Below, piece after piece: positions 8,552 to 16,186 of a stretch of 64,000 bases of DNA (positions are counted from its first letter, which is position 1; every line of letters begins with the position of its first letter). The notes under the pieces were generated by a model. It did no database searches. It was not told where the DNA came from and saw only the letters and a list, made by a program, of their open reading frames with translations. Origin of the DNA: Desulfopila sp. IMCC35008 (GTDB lineage Bacteria; Desulfobacterota; Desulfobulbia; Desulfobulbales; Desulfocapsaceae); assembly GCF_010646885.2 (NCBI RefSeq), contig NZ_CP050700.1:3436501-3500500 (forward strand). The letters run 5' to 3'. The position numbers and the translations under genes were made by a program.

Positions 8552-9431
8552 GGATATCCGAATAGATATTACCATCCGCACCCATCGGAAATTCAGGAAA
8601 CTGCGTAAACGCCTAGGTACTGAAGGACCATTGGCGTTGATCTACCTTTGGATTGGCGCAGCATCCAGCAGGCCAGATGGTCGCCTCACTGGCTGGGATG
8701 ATGATGACATTGCTTTCGAAAGCGAATGGGATGGAAATCCAGAAGACCTGGTTACAGCACTTATCGACTTTCAGTTCCTGGAAAAGGATTCCGAGGGAAC
8801 ATACAGCCTTCATGATTGGGCCGATCATCAGCCTTGGGTTATCGGTGCGGAAGATCGCAGAAGGAAGGCACGGCACGCAGCACAAGCCAGATGGCAAAAG
8901 CGAGAAGAATGCACACCGCATGCGCCTAGCATGCCCGAAGCATCCGACCCGCATGCCGACGGCAATGCCCCTTTCCTTTCCTTTCCTTACCATAAAGAAC
9001 TTACTGCATCTGATGATGCAGAAGAGGTGGAAGCTGCAGTTTATCTTTCGAAGAAAAAGAAAAAACTCTCAGGACAGGTACTCGATGATTTCAACCGTTT
9101 CTGGGAATCTTTCGATTATAGAAAAGGTAAAGCTGAAGCTGCTGATGCCTTCTTGAACATCTATAGTCCCGCCTTGATGGAAATAATCATTGCCGGGGCT
9201 ACCTTCGAGGCGAAAGGACGGCAAGCTCTCGTAGACCAAGGTCGTACTCCTAAAATGGCACAAGGATGGTTGTCTGGTCGCAGATGGGAGGACTGTGATT
9301 CCTGTCCTGATGGTTGTGATTGTAAGCGGTGCCAGTACAACCAAGATCCCTCCTTCCCTTGCAGAAACCTTTCACAAGAGAATTTTGACCCATTAACCTG
9401 CAAAAGCTTCCGTACCACAGGAGGTGCGTAA
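8544..9431 (+). CDS. Phage-type replication initiator protein
   Basis: A 295-residue protein with an N-terminal DNA-binding domain like phage replisome organisers (KDIRIDITIRTHRKFRKL, then GPLALIYLWIGAASSRPDGR and a wing ending SLHDWADHQPW), a charged linker near residues 110-180 and a cysteine-rich C terminus (DCDSCPDGCDCKRC) that could bind zinc. It is directly followed, with a one-base overlap, by a DnaB-type helicase, the usual initiator plus helicase pair of lambdoid-like replication modules. It likely binds the element's origin and recruits the helicase. The start at 8544 is chosen over an upstream in-frame codon because of GAGGTGG before it. Confidence 0.72.
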   Translation: MVKDIRIDITIRTHRKFRKLRKRLGTEGPLALIYLWIGAASSRPDGRLTGWDDDDIAFESEWDGNPEDLVTALIDFQFLEKDSEGTYSLHDWADHQPWVIGAEDRRRKARHAAQARWQKREECTPHAPSMPEASDPHADGNAPFLSFPYHKELTASDDAEEVEAAVYLSKKKKKLSGQVLDDFNRFWESFDYRKGKAEAADAFLNIYSPALMEIIIAGATFEAKGRQALVDQGRTPKMAQGWLSGRRWEDCDSCPDGCDCKRCQYNQDPSFPCRNLSQENFDPLTCKSFRTTGGA

Positions 9432-10738
9432 TGGATATTAAAAAGCCACTCTTCGACGGTGATGCAGAGAAGGCAGTTCTCGCAAGCATGGTAACCAAGC
9501 CTTCAAGTGTTCCAGATATTTTGGAAAATCTCAGTGAGGTAGATTTCTACATGCCTCATCATCGCAAGTATTTTACTGCCGCAAAGGATCTTTTTAAACA
9601 GGGAGTAAGTGTCGATATCGTGTCTCTGGTCGATCATATCCGTAGAACCGGGAGCTTGGACCAGGGAGACACAACCAGAATTGCTGGGTTGTCAGATGGC
9701 AGTGTCATCCCGTCGAGAAGTCACGCTGGAATCGTAAAAAGATATTCCCGTTCAAGGGCGTTCCTGAAAAGTATCGATGACGCCAAAGCTGATCTGCAGG
9801 CGGGACTTGATATCGATAATGTCATACAAGGGTTCTCAACTGCATTCGACACCCAGAATGCAACCTCGTCCAAAATCACAGCAGTTTCAGAACTTGCAGA
9901 GACTTCCCTGCAGCAGATCGATGACCGTGCGGCCAATGGTGGTGGAATGGCAGGCATCTCTACAGGGTATGTAGACATTGACAATCTTTTAAGCGGATTG
10001 GTGCCTACAAACCTGATCATTCTGGCTGCACGCCCTTCTATGGGAAAAACAACCCTGGCGCTAAATATCGCTGAAAATTTAGCCCGTGCACGGAAGACCG
10101 TAGCCTTTTTTAGCTTAGAAATGTCCAAAGGCGAATTGATGGAAAAACTTATTTCCCGTATTTCCAGGGCGCCTTTGTCTCGTATCAGGAACGGTACCTT
10201 TTCAAGCGATGAACGTCTCAAAATCGGAAAAGCCGTAAAGGATATCAAAACACTCCCATTGCACTTATTGGACCGACCGGCCTTAACCGCAACCCAGGTT
10301 ACAGCAGCGGCTAAAGGTTTGGCGATGAGAGGCGGGATAGATCTGCTCATTGTGGATTACCTGCAGCTCATGCGAGGGACCGGCCAAAACCGGGAAAGAG
10401 AGATTGCACAGATCAGCGGAGAATTGAAACAGCTTGCCATGAGCCTCAACATTCCTATTCTCGCACTTTCGCAGCTCAACAGAGGGTTGGAGTCGCGCAC
10501 GGACAAGCATCCAATGCTGGCCGATTTACGAGACTCCGGGGCGATTGAGCAAGATGCCAACGCTGTACTTTTTTTATATCGGGATGAGGTCTACTCCAAG
10601 GAACAAGACAATCCGCTTCAGGGTATCGCGGAGGTAATTGTCGCGAAAAATAGAGCAGGAGCTACCGGCACTGCACGAATAGGGTCTTCACGATTAAGTT
10701 ACAGCGAATTCGTTTCGCTGAGCAACAAGACTTCTTAA
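9431..10738 (+). CDS. Replicative DNA helicase, DnaB family
   Basis: A 435-residue DnaB-family hexameric helicase. The N-terminal DnaB domain covers about residues 8-105 (AEKAVLASMVTKPSSVPDIL; FYMPHHRKYFTAAKDLF). The RecA-like domain has Walker A ARPSMGKTTLALN (about 199-211), FFSLEMSKGELMEKLISR, Walker B LLIVDYLQLM, LALSQLNRGLESR and the arginine-finger region DLRDSGAIEQDA. Length and motif order are normal, so it should be active. Being element-encoded next to an initiator, it probably replicates the excised element rather than the host chromosome. It begins on the last base of the initiator stop. Confidence 0.93.
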   Translation: MDIKKPLFDGDAEKAVLASMVTKPSSVPDILENLSEVDFYMPHHRKYFTAAKDLFKQGVSVDIVSLVDHIRRTGSLDQGDTTRIAGLSDGSVIPSRSHAGIVKRYSRSRAFLKSIDDAKADLQAGLDIDNVIQGFSTAFDTQNATSSKITAVSELAETSLQQIDDRAANGGGMAGISTGYVDIDNLLSGLVPTNLIILAARPSMGKTTLALNIAENLARARKTVAFFSLEMSKGELMEKLISRISRAPLSRIRNGTFSSDERLKIGKAVKDIKTLPLHLLDRPALTATQVTAAAKGLAMRGGIDLLIVDYLQLMRGTGQNREREIAQISGELKQLAMSLNIPILALSQLNRGLESRTDKHPMLADLRDSGAIEQDANAVLFLYRDEVYSKEQDNPLQGIAEVIVAKNRAGATGTARIGSSRLSYSEFVSLSNKTS

Positions 10739-10929
10739 CCAGTGAGATTGCAATGCGCTGGAAATCGTGTCTTGCATGGCTCACCCTGGAAAATGAGGCA
10801 ATACATTTGAGAACTATAGAAATACACAGCTGACACGGCATGATGAAGTGCTGGATGACCTTAATAATCACGGCCAATCAATTCAGTGGTTCGTTGAACT
10901 GGTAGGGCCAATAACAACGGAGAGAAAAG

Positions 10930-11895
10930 ATGGATCTTGGAAATGTTTTACAGGCAGGGGCACTTGGAGCAGCGGGTGGGTATGTGAAGCAACGTATGAA
11001 AGAGAATTCCAGGCAAAAGGAAATGCAAGAGTTGCAAAGAAGAGAACAACTCATCATTCAAAAGGAAGAGTACAAGGCAGAGATGAAGTATCGGTTTGAT
11101 AAGAAGCTGGCTAACGACAAACATGCAAACTCTATGGAGCTTGAAAAACTCAAAACGAGTGGCAAGGGGCAGCAAGACAACACCAAATACCTGCTCGAGT
11201 TTGAGAAAGAATATAATGCTGACAAGAAGAAGTTTGATAATGATGCCATGAACGCCGGTCAATCTTTCATGTCAATGGCGGAGTGGGGGCAGTCGAACCG
11301 GCCAGCACTGTACAATCTGGCATACCCAGGTGGAACAGACACTTCTGCTGATGGTACAGAGAACTCATACTCACTTCCAGAATATGATTCACCTTTCAAG
11401 CAGATCTCCGAAACCATAGGCTTCAATGCAGGTAATGAATCGACAAAAGCCAGCGATGACAAGGGTTTTATACAGAGGACTCTCGACGGCGCACGCGATT
11501 TTGTCCAAGGTGGTGACGAGAACACCACTCTACAGCCTGCCCCGTTAGCAACGAACAGCAAAGGTGAGATAGTTCGACTCCCCGTTGATGGGAGCGGAAA
11601 ACGGAATAAGTACGTCAAGCCTGGAGCTAATATTGGCCCTCTACCGATGAAAGGCCCACAGCGAATAGAAGATCTCCAGCCAGGAGCACCCTCGCTTGCA
11701 GAGCGTTGGCTTGCCAGGGCGACGGGCATGTCCGAAGCAGAAAAGGAGCAGTTTCTTGAGGTTAAACGCCAAGAAATTCGCCGATATATTATGAAGAACC
11801 TCCCACCACAAAAGAAGCAGGCATTCTTCAAAATGAGTCCAGAAGACCAGACCGCATATATCGACAAAATCATGGCACAACGTCAATCACAGTAA
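10930..11895 (+). CDS. Hypothetical coiled-coil protein of element 1
   Basis: A 321-residue protein not recognised by family. It opens with a glycine/alanine-rich stretch (MDLGNVLQAGALGAAGGYVK) followed by a long charged coiled coil (residues about 20-100, rich in K, E, Q), a low-complexity middle and a helical C terminus (MSEAEKEQFLEVKRQEIRRY; PPQKKQAFFKMSPEDQ). This layout resembles internal virion or ejection-type proteins of podoviruses, which would be unusual in a satellite without capsid genes; that comparison is only structural. GGAGAG precedes the start. It lies between the helicase and the terminase small subunit and has the same strand and base composition. Confidence 0.65.
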   Translation: MDLGNVLQAGALGAAGGYVKQRMKENSRQKEMQELQRREQLIIQKEEYKAEMKYRFDKKLANDKHANSMELEKLKTSGKGQQDNTKYLLEFEKEYNADKKKFDNDAMNAGQSFMSMAEWGQSNRPALYNLAYPGGTDTSADGTENSYSLPEYDSPFKQISETIGFNAGNESTKASDDKGFIQRTLDGARDFVQGGDENTTLQPAPLATNSKGEIVRLPVDGSGKRNKYVKPGANIGPLPMKGPQRIEDLQPGAPSLAERWLARATGMSEAEKEQFLEVKRQEIRRYIMKNLPPQKKQAFFKMSPEDQTAYIDKIMAQRQSQ

Positions 11896-11933
11896 ATTAA
11901 ATCACCCCTGTGAATTCAGGGGTAAGGATTATC

Positions 11934-12272
11934 ATGAATACGATGTACGACCGGTTGAAATTCGGCGAGGAATGTACAGTTGCTGATTATACCATCGTGA
12001 GTGATACGTGCCCTGGTTGCCGTGCACTCCCAGGCGATCACCATCTGTTGTGGTGTCCGAGTCAAGCATGCCCCGTCTGCGGAGATGAGCTTTTCCTATG
12101 CGCCTGCAAGGGTCTTTCTAATGACGAAGCTGAGCGGTTAATTGAAGGGATCATGAAATTAGTAGATTCTGAACTCGCCGATAAAGTCGTTACCAATGGC
12201 TCTAAAAACCTCGATAAGACATACCTTGAGGAATCAGTGAAGCTGTTCATTAATCGTTGCAAGCACAATTAA
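11934..12272 (+). CDS. Small zinc-ribbon-like hypothetical protein
   Basis: A 112-residue protein with two cysteine pairs near its N terminus, CPGCRALPGDHHLLWCPSQ followed by CPVCGDELFLCAC, which could fold as one or two zinc knuckles; the C-terminal half is helical and acidic. GGGGTAAGG precedes the ATG at 11934. Its end abuts the terminase small-subunit gene. Similar Cys-rich proteins occur next to terS genes in phages and satellites, but no function can be assigned. Confidence 0.62.
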   Translation: MNTMYDRLKFGEECTVADYTIVSDTCPGCRALPGDHHLLWCPSQACPVCGDELFLCACKGLSNDEAERLIEGIMKLVDSELADKVVTNGSKNLDKTYLEESVKLFINRCKHN

Positions 12273-12283
12273 TGGAGCAAAAT

Positions 12284-12895
12284 ATGGACAAACCGAAACA
12301 AAAAACAGGAAAAGCTATCAAGCTCTCATCAAAAAGAGAAAAATTCTGTCGTGAATACATCATTGACCACAACGCGACTCAGGCGTATATCCGCGCGGGC
12401 TATAGTGAAAATGGGGCTTCGCAGGGAAGTGAAAGACTGTTGAGGATTGTTGAGGTCAATAGACGAATTGAAGAGCTCCAGGCTGAAGAGAATGAGAAAT
12501 TGTCTGATAAGTATCGTATTACCCGTGAGCGGATCATGCGGGAGCGGGGACGCATTGCCTTCTTCGACTTCCGTGACCTGTATGATGCAGGCGGTAATCT
12601 GAAGCAACCACATGAGTGGGACGACGACACCGCTGCTTGCGTGTCTTCTGTGAAGTTCCACGTTAGTCGTGAGGGTAACGGATATGGCAACCGACCAGAG
12701 GTTGCAGAGGTTCGTTTGTGGAATAAGGATGCTTCACTATCGGCCCTTGAAAAAATTGAAGGGATGTACGCGAAGGATAACGAACAGTTGAATCCTTACC
12801 GGAATCTGACCAGAGAAGAACTTAATGCCAAGCTTGAGGAGATACTTGAGAGGAGTGGCTTAGAGGTCAGGAAGAAGGAAAAGCCAAATCCCTGA
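12284..12895 (+). CDS. Phage terminase small subunit (TerS)
   Basis: A 203-residue terminase small subunit of the Terminase_2 family, the DNA-recognition part of a phage packaging motor. The N-terminal HTH is clear: LSSKREKFCREYIIDHNATQ, AYIRAGYSENGASQGSERLL. A central oligomerisation region follows, with RIMRERGRIAFFDFRDLYDA typical of the family. ATG 12284 with GGAG upstream is the likely start. No large subunit follows; the next 375 bases are non-coding and then an opposite-strand cargo gene starts. An isolated TerS is what satellites use to redirect a helper phage's packaging machinery to their own DNA. Confidence 0.88.
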   Translation: MDKPKQKTGKAIKLSSKREKFCREYIIDHNATQAYIRAGYSENGASQGSERLLRIVEVNRRIEELQAEENEKLSDKYRITRERIMRERGRIAFFDFRDLYDAGGNLKQPHEWDDDTAACVSSVKFHVSREGNGYGNRPEVAEVRLWNKDASLSALEKIEGMYAKDNEQLNPYRNLTREELNAKLEEILERSGLEVRKKEKPNP

Positions 12896-13015
12896 TACCG
12901 GCCCTTCATCAGTGTGCGCAGTTCGATGGATTTGATTTGAGCAGGATATTTCAAAATACCTCTACGAATATCAATATACCTTCAATTATCTGCTAAACAC
13001 ACCAATATTGGCATC

Positions 13016-13076
13016 GAATTTCAACGGTTGGCTAGAATGGACACCAGAACCCTTGAAATGCCAAACGTTGAAATTT
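13016..13076. repeat. Inverted repeat in the 12.9-13.27 kb gap
   Basis: AATTTCAACGGTTGGC and GCCAAACGTTGAAATT are inverted copies (15 of 16 bases) separated by about 28 bases. The 375-base stretch after terS holds no other feature I can support; the repeat could be a terminator-less hairpin, a regulatory site or a packaging/recombination site. Confidence 0.5.
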
Positions 13077-13270
13077 GAACCATTCTCGCCTTTTCTCAGC
13101 CTTGCTCAATACTGAATGAGTATCTTGCAAAATGTCTCTTCACGTATGAGTTTGCTTAATGAAGTGGAGTTTCTATAATTAACAGGAAGAACAAACAACT
13201 CCGAATTGGTAAGTATTCAGTCCTATTTATTTTTTTATGTAGTTGAGTTAAGAAAAAGTGTTTGTGTTAT

Positions 13271-14482
13271 TTATTGTACAGGTATTCCCACAGAAGTATT
13301 AAGTAAATTGTAGAAATTGACAACAAACATAATAGCCGCGAGAAGAAAAATCAATTGTAAAACTTTATGAAAATATACTATCCAACCATAAGTGACTGGA
13401 AAATAATTAAACCACATTTTAAAGTCCTTATCAATCTTAAAGGGGTGTGAGTAATAAGGTGTTAAACCTGTTTGTTCTTCCCTGTACCTCATATTCGATA
13501 TCATATATGTCAATATCGCCCGTGAGAAATTATAAAATAGAAGTAAAATAGCAATTAACCACTCCACTCCCCCTTTATCAAAGCCAATGGCTAGCTGCCA
13601 AAGATCATACTCTTTCCATCTCAAGTCAAATATGAATCTACCAACTGATGTTCCTTTCTCGATAAAATCCGGATGAAATTGTTGAAAAACATTTATTGCT
13701 TTCCAAAAAAGCATTTTCCCAGCATATGGTATAAAATAAATTATAGTAAATAGGATATTAAAAGCCATCTGAGGGCCTGTATATGATCTTGATAATTTAA
13801 ACCATGGGTTTTCTTTACTCCTCCAAGTCGAACCTTCAACTGAATCAAACCGTGCTCCTTTGATTAAATTCCCATCTGGCAAAAAGCCAATGGTATACCT
13901 CAAATCACTACCTTCAAAACTTGCTTCAGACATATATGCAGATGAGAAATCTGCATATCTAAGATCAGCAACATCAAATATTGTTCCGTCTAATACTATA
14001 GAATCACCACGATAAATTTCTGACAGTCTTCGTATATCATTAATAGCAGAAGGATCGCCTCCAAGTTTACAACCTCTCATAGAAGCATTGCGAAAATTTG
14101 CATCAGTAAGATCAGAACCAAAAAAAATTGCACCCCTTAGATCAGCTCCAGAAAAGTCAGCAGAATCGGCCCAACAACCACGAAAATCAGCTCCTTGCAG
14201 ATAACATCCACTCAGAGTCGTTCCTATTAAGTTACTGCATTGCAAATTCAATCCTTCATCATTTTTTATTATTTTATTACGTACATAAGTTCCAATTGTA
14301 ATCTCACTACTGTCACGAAGCTGTAAGTTCAAATCACTCAAATCAACACCAAACAATTTAGGACAAATTGCAGGATTATCTTTTCTCCACTTATTCCATG
14401 CTTCTGGTCCTTTTTTCAAAATGCTCAAATGCAATTCTCGTTGTTCTAAGTCTTCCTTTTCTGGAATGAAAATAGGTGGCAT
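13271..14482 (-). CDS. Membrane-anchored pentapeptide-repeat protein
   Basis: A 403-residue protein with two parts. About residues 80-215 are tandem pentapeptide repeats (A(D/N)LXX pattern: LQGADFRGCWADSADFSGAD, LRGAIFFGSDLTDANFRNAS, then VADLRYADFSSAYMSEASFE), which form a right-handed beta helix. The C-terminal half has three likely membrane segments (near 240-260, 305-330 and 375-400). The combination suggests a membrane protein with a cytosolic beta-helix sensor. The gene is clearly more AT-rich than the replication module and points the other way, as expected for satellite cargo. A phage-defence or exclusion role is plausible from context but not shown. Confidence 0.75.
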   Translation of the reverse strand: MPPIFIPEKEDLEQRELHLSILKKGPEAWNKWRKDNPAICPKLFGVDLSDLNLQLRDSSEITIGTYVRNKIIKNDEGLNLQCSNLIGTTLSGCYLQGADFRGCWADSADFSGADLRGAIFFGSDLTDANFRNASMRGCKLGGDPSAINDIRRLSEIYRGDSIVLDGTIFDVADLRYADFSSAYMSEASFEGSDLRYTIGFLPDGNLIKGARFDSVEGSTWRSKENPWFKLSRSYTGPQMAFNILFTIIYFIPYAGKMLFWKAINVFQQFHPDFIEKGTSVGRFIFDLRWKEYDLWQLAIGFDKGGVEWLIAILLLFYNFSRAILTYMISNMRYREEQTGLTPYYSHPFKIDKDFKMWFNYFPVTYGWIVYFHKVLQLIFLLAAIMFVVNFYNLLNTSVGIPVQ

Positions 14483-14843
14483 TTTAATAGATTAAGAATG
14501 ATTGAATAAGAAAATTAAACAGATAACATATCTTTCTTTGATTTGGAAAGTAAACAGCAAACACGGCTACAAAAATAATAACATATTTTTAGAATCTTAA
14601 AATGATATGATCCCCAACCAATGCCTATTGATCATGTTTCGTTTAAGTACCCTTCTAAAAAAGCAAGTACTAACATTCTGAAATCAAGAGGATAGTTAAT
14701 TCCAACCTATATCTCGCATATTCCTTCTACAAATTTAACAACATACACCCATTTAGAGTACAATTTCAATGTTATGCTTTTTGCCATCGTATACTCTAGA
14801 GCCTTTCACGACCTCAACGTTTTAGAATGGTCAACACTATTTT
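14483..14843. other. AT-rich intergenic stretch, no gene seen
   Basis: About 360 AT-rich bases between two minus-strand genes. Only short open frames without ribosome sites were found. The promoter of the pentapeptide gene should lie at its left end. Confidence 0.5.
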
Positions 14844-15128
14844 CTAACCGTTCACCCTGTCCCTCAGCTTTCCAGACGGATGAAACGTCACAACGCGACG
14901 GGCATCTAACATCAGGCTCTCGCCGGTCTGTGGATTCCGCCCACGTCGCTGTTTCTTCTCTTTCACGCTGAACTTCCCAAATCCGCTCATGAGAAGGTCA
15001 TCGCCACCGATAAGAACATTCTTGGATAGTCTTAGAAAGGACGCTACCGCTTCGGTAGCCTCCTTCTTTGTCATGGTGTCATTTTTCTTGTACAGGGCTT
15101 CGGCTAGATCAATTTTTGTGAGTGTCAT
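14844..15128 (-). CDS. HU/IHF-family DNA-bending protein (element copy)
   Basis: A 94-residue HU/IHF histone-like protein: MTLTKIDLAEALYKKN dimerisation helices, FGKFSVKEKKQRRGRNPQTG (the DNA-inserting beta arm with the RNP motif) and VVTFHPSGKLRDRVNG. The start is ATG 15128 with AAGGAG upstream; the open frame extends 26 codons further but without family similarity. It is closely related to the chromosomal-looking copy at 50405-50692, with nearly identical N and beta-arm segments. IHF-type proteins are cofactors for integrases and for packaging; an element-borne copy may supply that need. Confidence 0.93.
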   Translation of the reverse strand: MTLTKIDLAEALYKKNDTMTKKEATEAVASFLRLSKNVLIGGDDLLMSGFGKFSVKEKKQRRGRNPQTGESLMLDARRVVTFHPSGKLRDRVNG

Positions 15129-15263
15129 GCATTTCTCCTTTTCCTTTAAGATTTTCTTTCCCCTATGGGATGGCACTCTAAAATATTTTGAGGAGTTGAT
15201 CAACAAATGCTTCGTAATTTCATATAATTGTGACCCTGTTAACTTCTAACCGATCAAACAAAA

Positions 15264-15290
15264 ACGCCCTGAACCGAAGAACCGGGCGCT
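15264..15290 (-). terminator. Terminator of the 15.3-15.8 kb minus-strand pair
   Basis: On the minus strand GCGCCCGGTTC and a complementary CAGGGCG arm fold around TTCGG and are followed by TTTTTG. It lies just after the small gene at 15312-15386. Confidence 0.7.
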
Positions 15291-15311
15291 GAAAATGACT
15301 GCCGTTCCTGG

Positions 15312-15386
15312 TTACTCGTCAAGCAAGCCTTCCGTATCAATCTGAAAGGCCGGAAAGAATTCCGGTTGAACCTTTCTGGCTCTCAT
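15312..15386 (-). CDS. 24-residue microprotein coupled to the upstream gene
   Basis: A very short open frame reading MRARKVQPEFFPAFQIDTEG then LLDE. Its ATG overlaps the stop of the 15383-15799 gene (ATGA), with GGAGGTG just upstream inside that gene, and a terminator follows 22 bases after its stop. This start, overlap and terminator arrangement is what a real translated gene looks like, although 24 residues is too short for family recognition. It could be an accessory peptide of the preceding protein. Confidence 0.5.
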   Translation of the reverse strand: MRARKVQPEFFPAFQIDTEGLLDE

Positions 15387-15799
15387 TCTGACACCTCCTT
15401 TGCTGCTTCCCGTTTTTCGATTATCTCGTTTAATTCACGAAACAACTTGTCAGCAATCAGACCATCATGATCATTTTTTTCAAGCAAGTGGATAACAACC
15501 CGGCCTATAGGGTTGAGGTTTTGCAGAGTATTGTGAGTGGGGATTAATGTTTTTTCTACTACCTCTCTGTATTGCTCGAATAAGTATAGCTGATTTTTGA
15601 TCTCCCAAAACATACGTTGCATACTGTGATTGACATCAACATATTCAGCATATTCTTCCCTAGATGATAAAACAGCCTCAATCATCTCGATGTTTCCAGC
15701 CATTCTTTGCTCACTCGGACCTTCAGAGAGATCAGGGAGGGTATAGGTTGTTGTTACTGTTTGATTGTGGGTTACTTCGATTTGATTTGTTGTACTCAT
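15383..15799 (-). CDS. Hypothetical helical protein
   Basis: A 138-residue acidic, helix-rich protein with no recognised domain. It begins MSTTNQIEVTHNQTVTTTYT (a threonine-rich tail) and has a helical core around SREEYAEYVDVNHSMQRMFW. GAAGGAG precedes ATG 15799; the longer open frame has no ribosome site. It is followed by the coupled 24-residue frame and a terminator, forming a small two-gene operon within element 1. Confidence 0.6.
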   Translation of the reverse strand: MSTTNQIEVTHNQTVTTTYTLPDLSEGPSEQRMAGNIEMIEAVLSSREEYAEYVDVNHSMQRMFWEIKNQLYLFEQYREVVEKTLIPTHNTLQNLNPIGRVVIHLLEKNDHDGLIADKLFRELNEIIEKREAAKEVSE

Positions 15800-16186
15800 G
15801 GTTTGCTCCTTCGAAATGGGTTTGGAAACTTCCGCCCTTTTCACTTCCAAATAAAAAGGACGGAACTGAGCAGGTTGGAAGACCGGTCGAAGGGCCGGCG
15901 AGCGTGAGCTCCCTGCTCAGCCCGCCCAAAGAAAGAGCAATGCTGAACTCCGGACATAAAAATACCGCCAGTGCAAATTGTAATGGCGGTGTGTCCGCCT
16001 TCGAATCGGGCTTCCAAACCCGGTCACTGGATTTTGCCAGAGACAAATAAATGCTACCCCACTTTGCCAAGTAATGCAAGCGTTCACCTAACACTCACCT
16101 TGTGTTTTCCGGTTTTTGTCATATTTGTTTACTAAACGAATTCCACGAAAAGGCGCACAGATACTACGCAGTAATAGGAGGGCAAC
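15800..16186. other. Divergent intergenic region
   Basis: About 390 bases between a minus-strand operon and the plus-strand GHKL ATPase gene. It must hold both promoters; a short GC-rich patch near 15880-15920 can form weak hairpins. No gene was identified. Confidence 0.5.

Noticed and set aside
10845..11099. Open frame MLDDLNNHGQSIQW overlapping the coiled-coil protein start
   Set aside because: It begins with GTG without a ribosome site and runs mostly out of frame inside the better supported gene at 10930.
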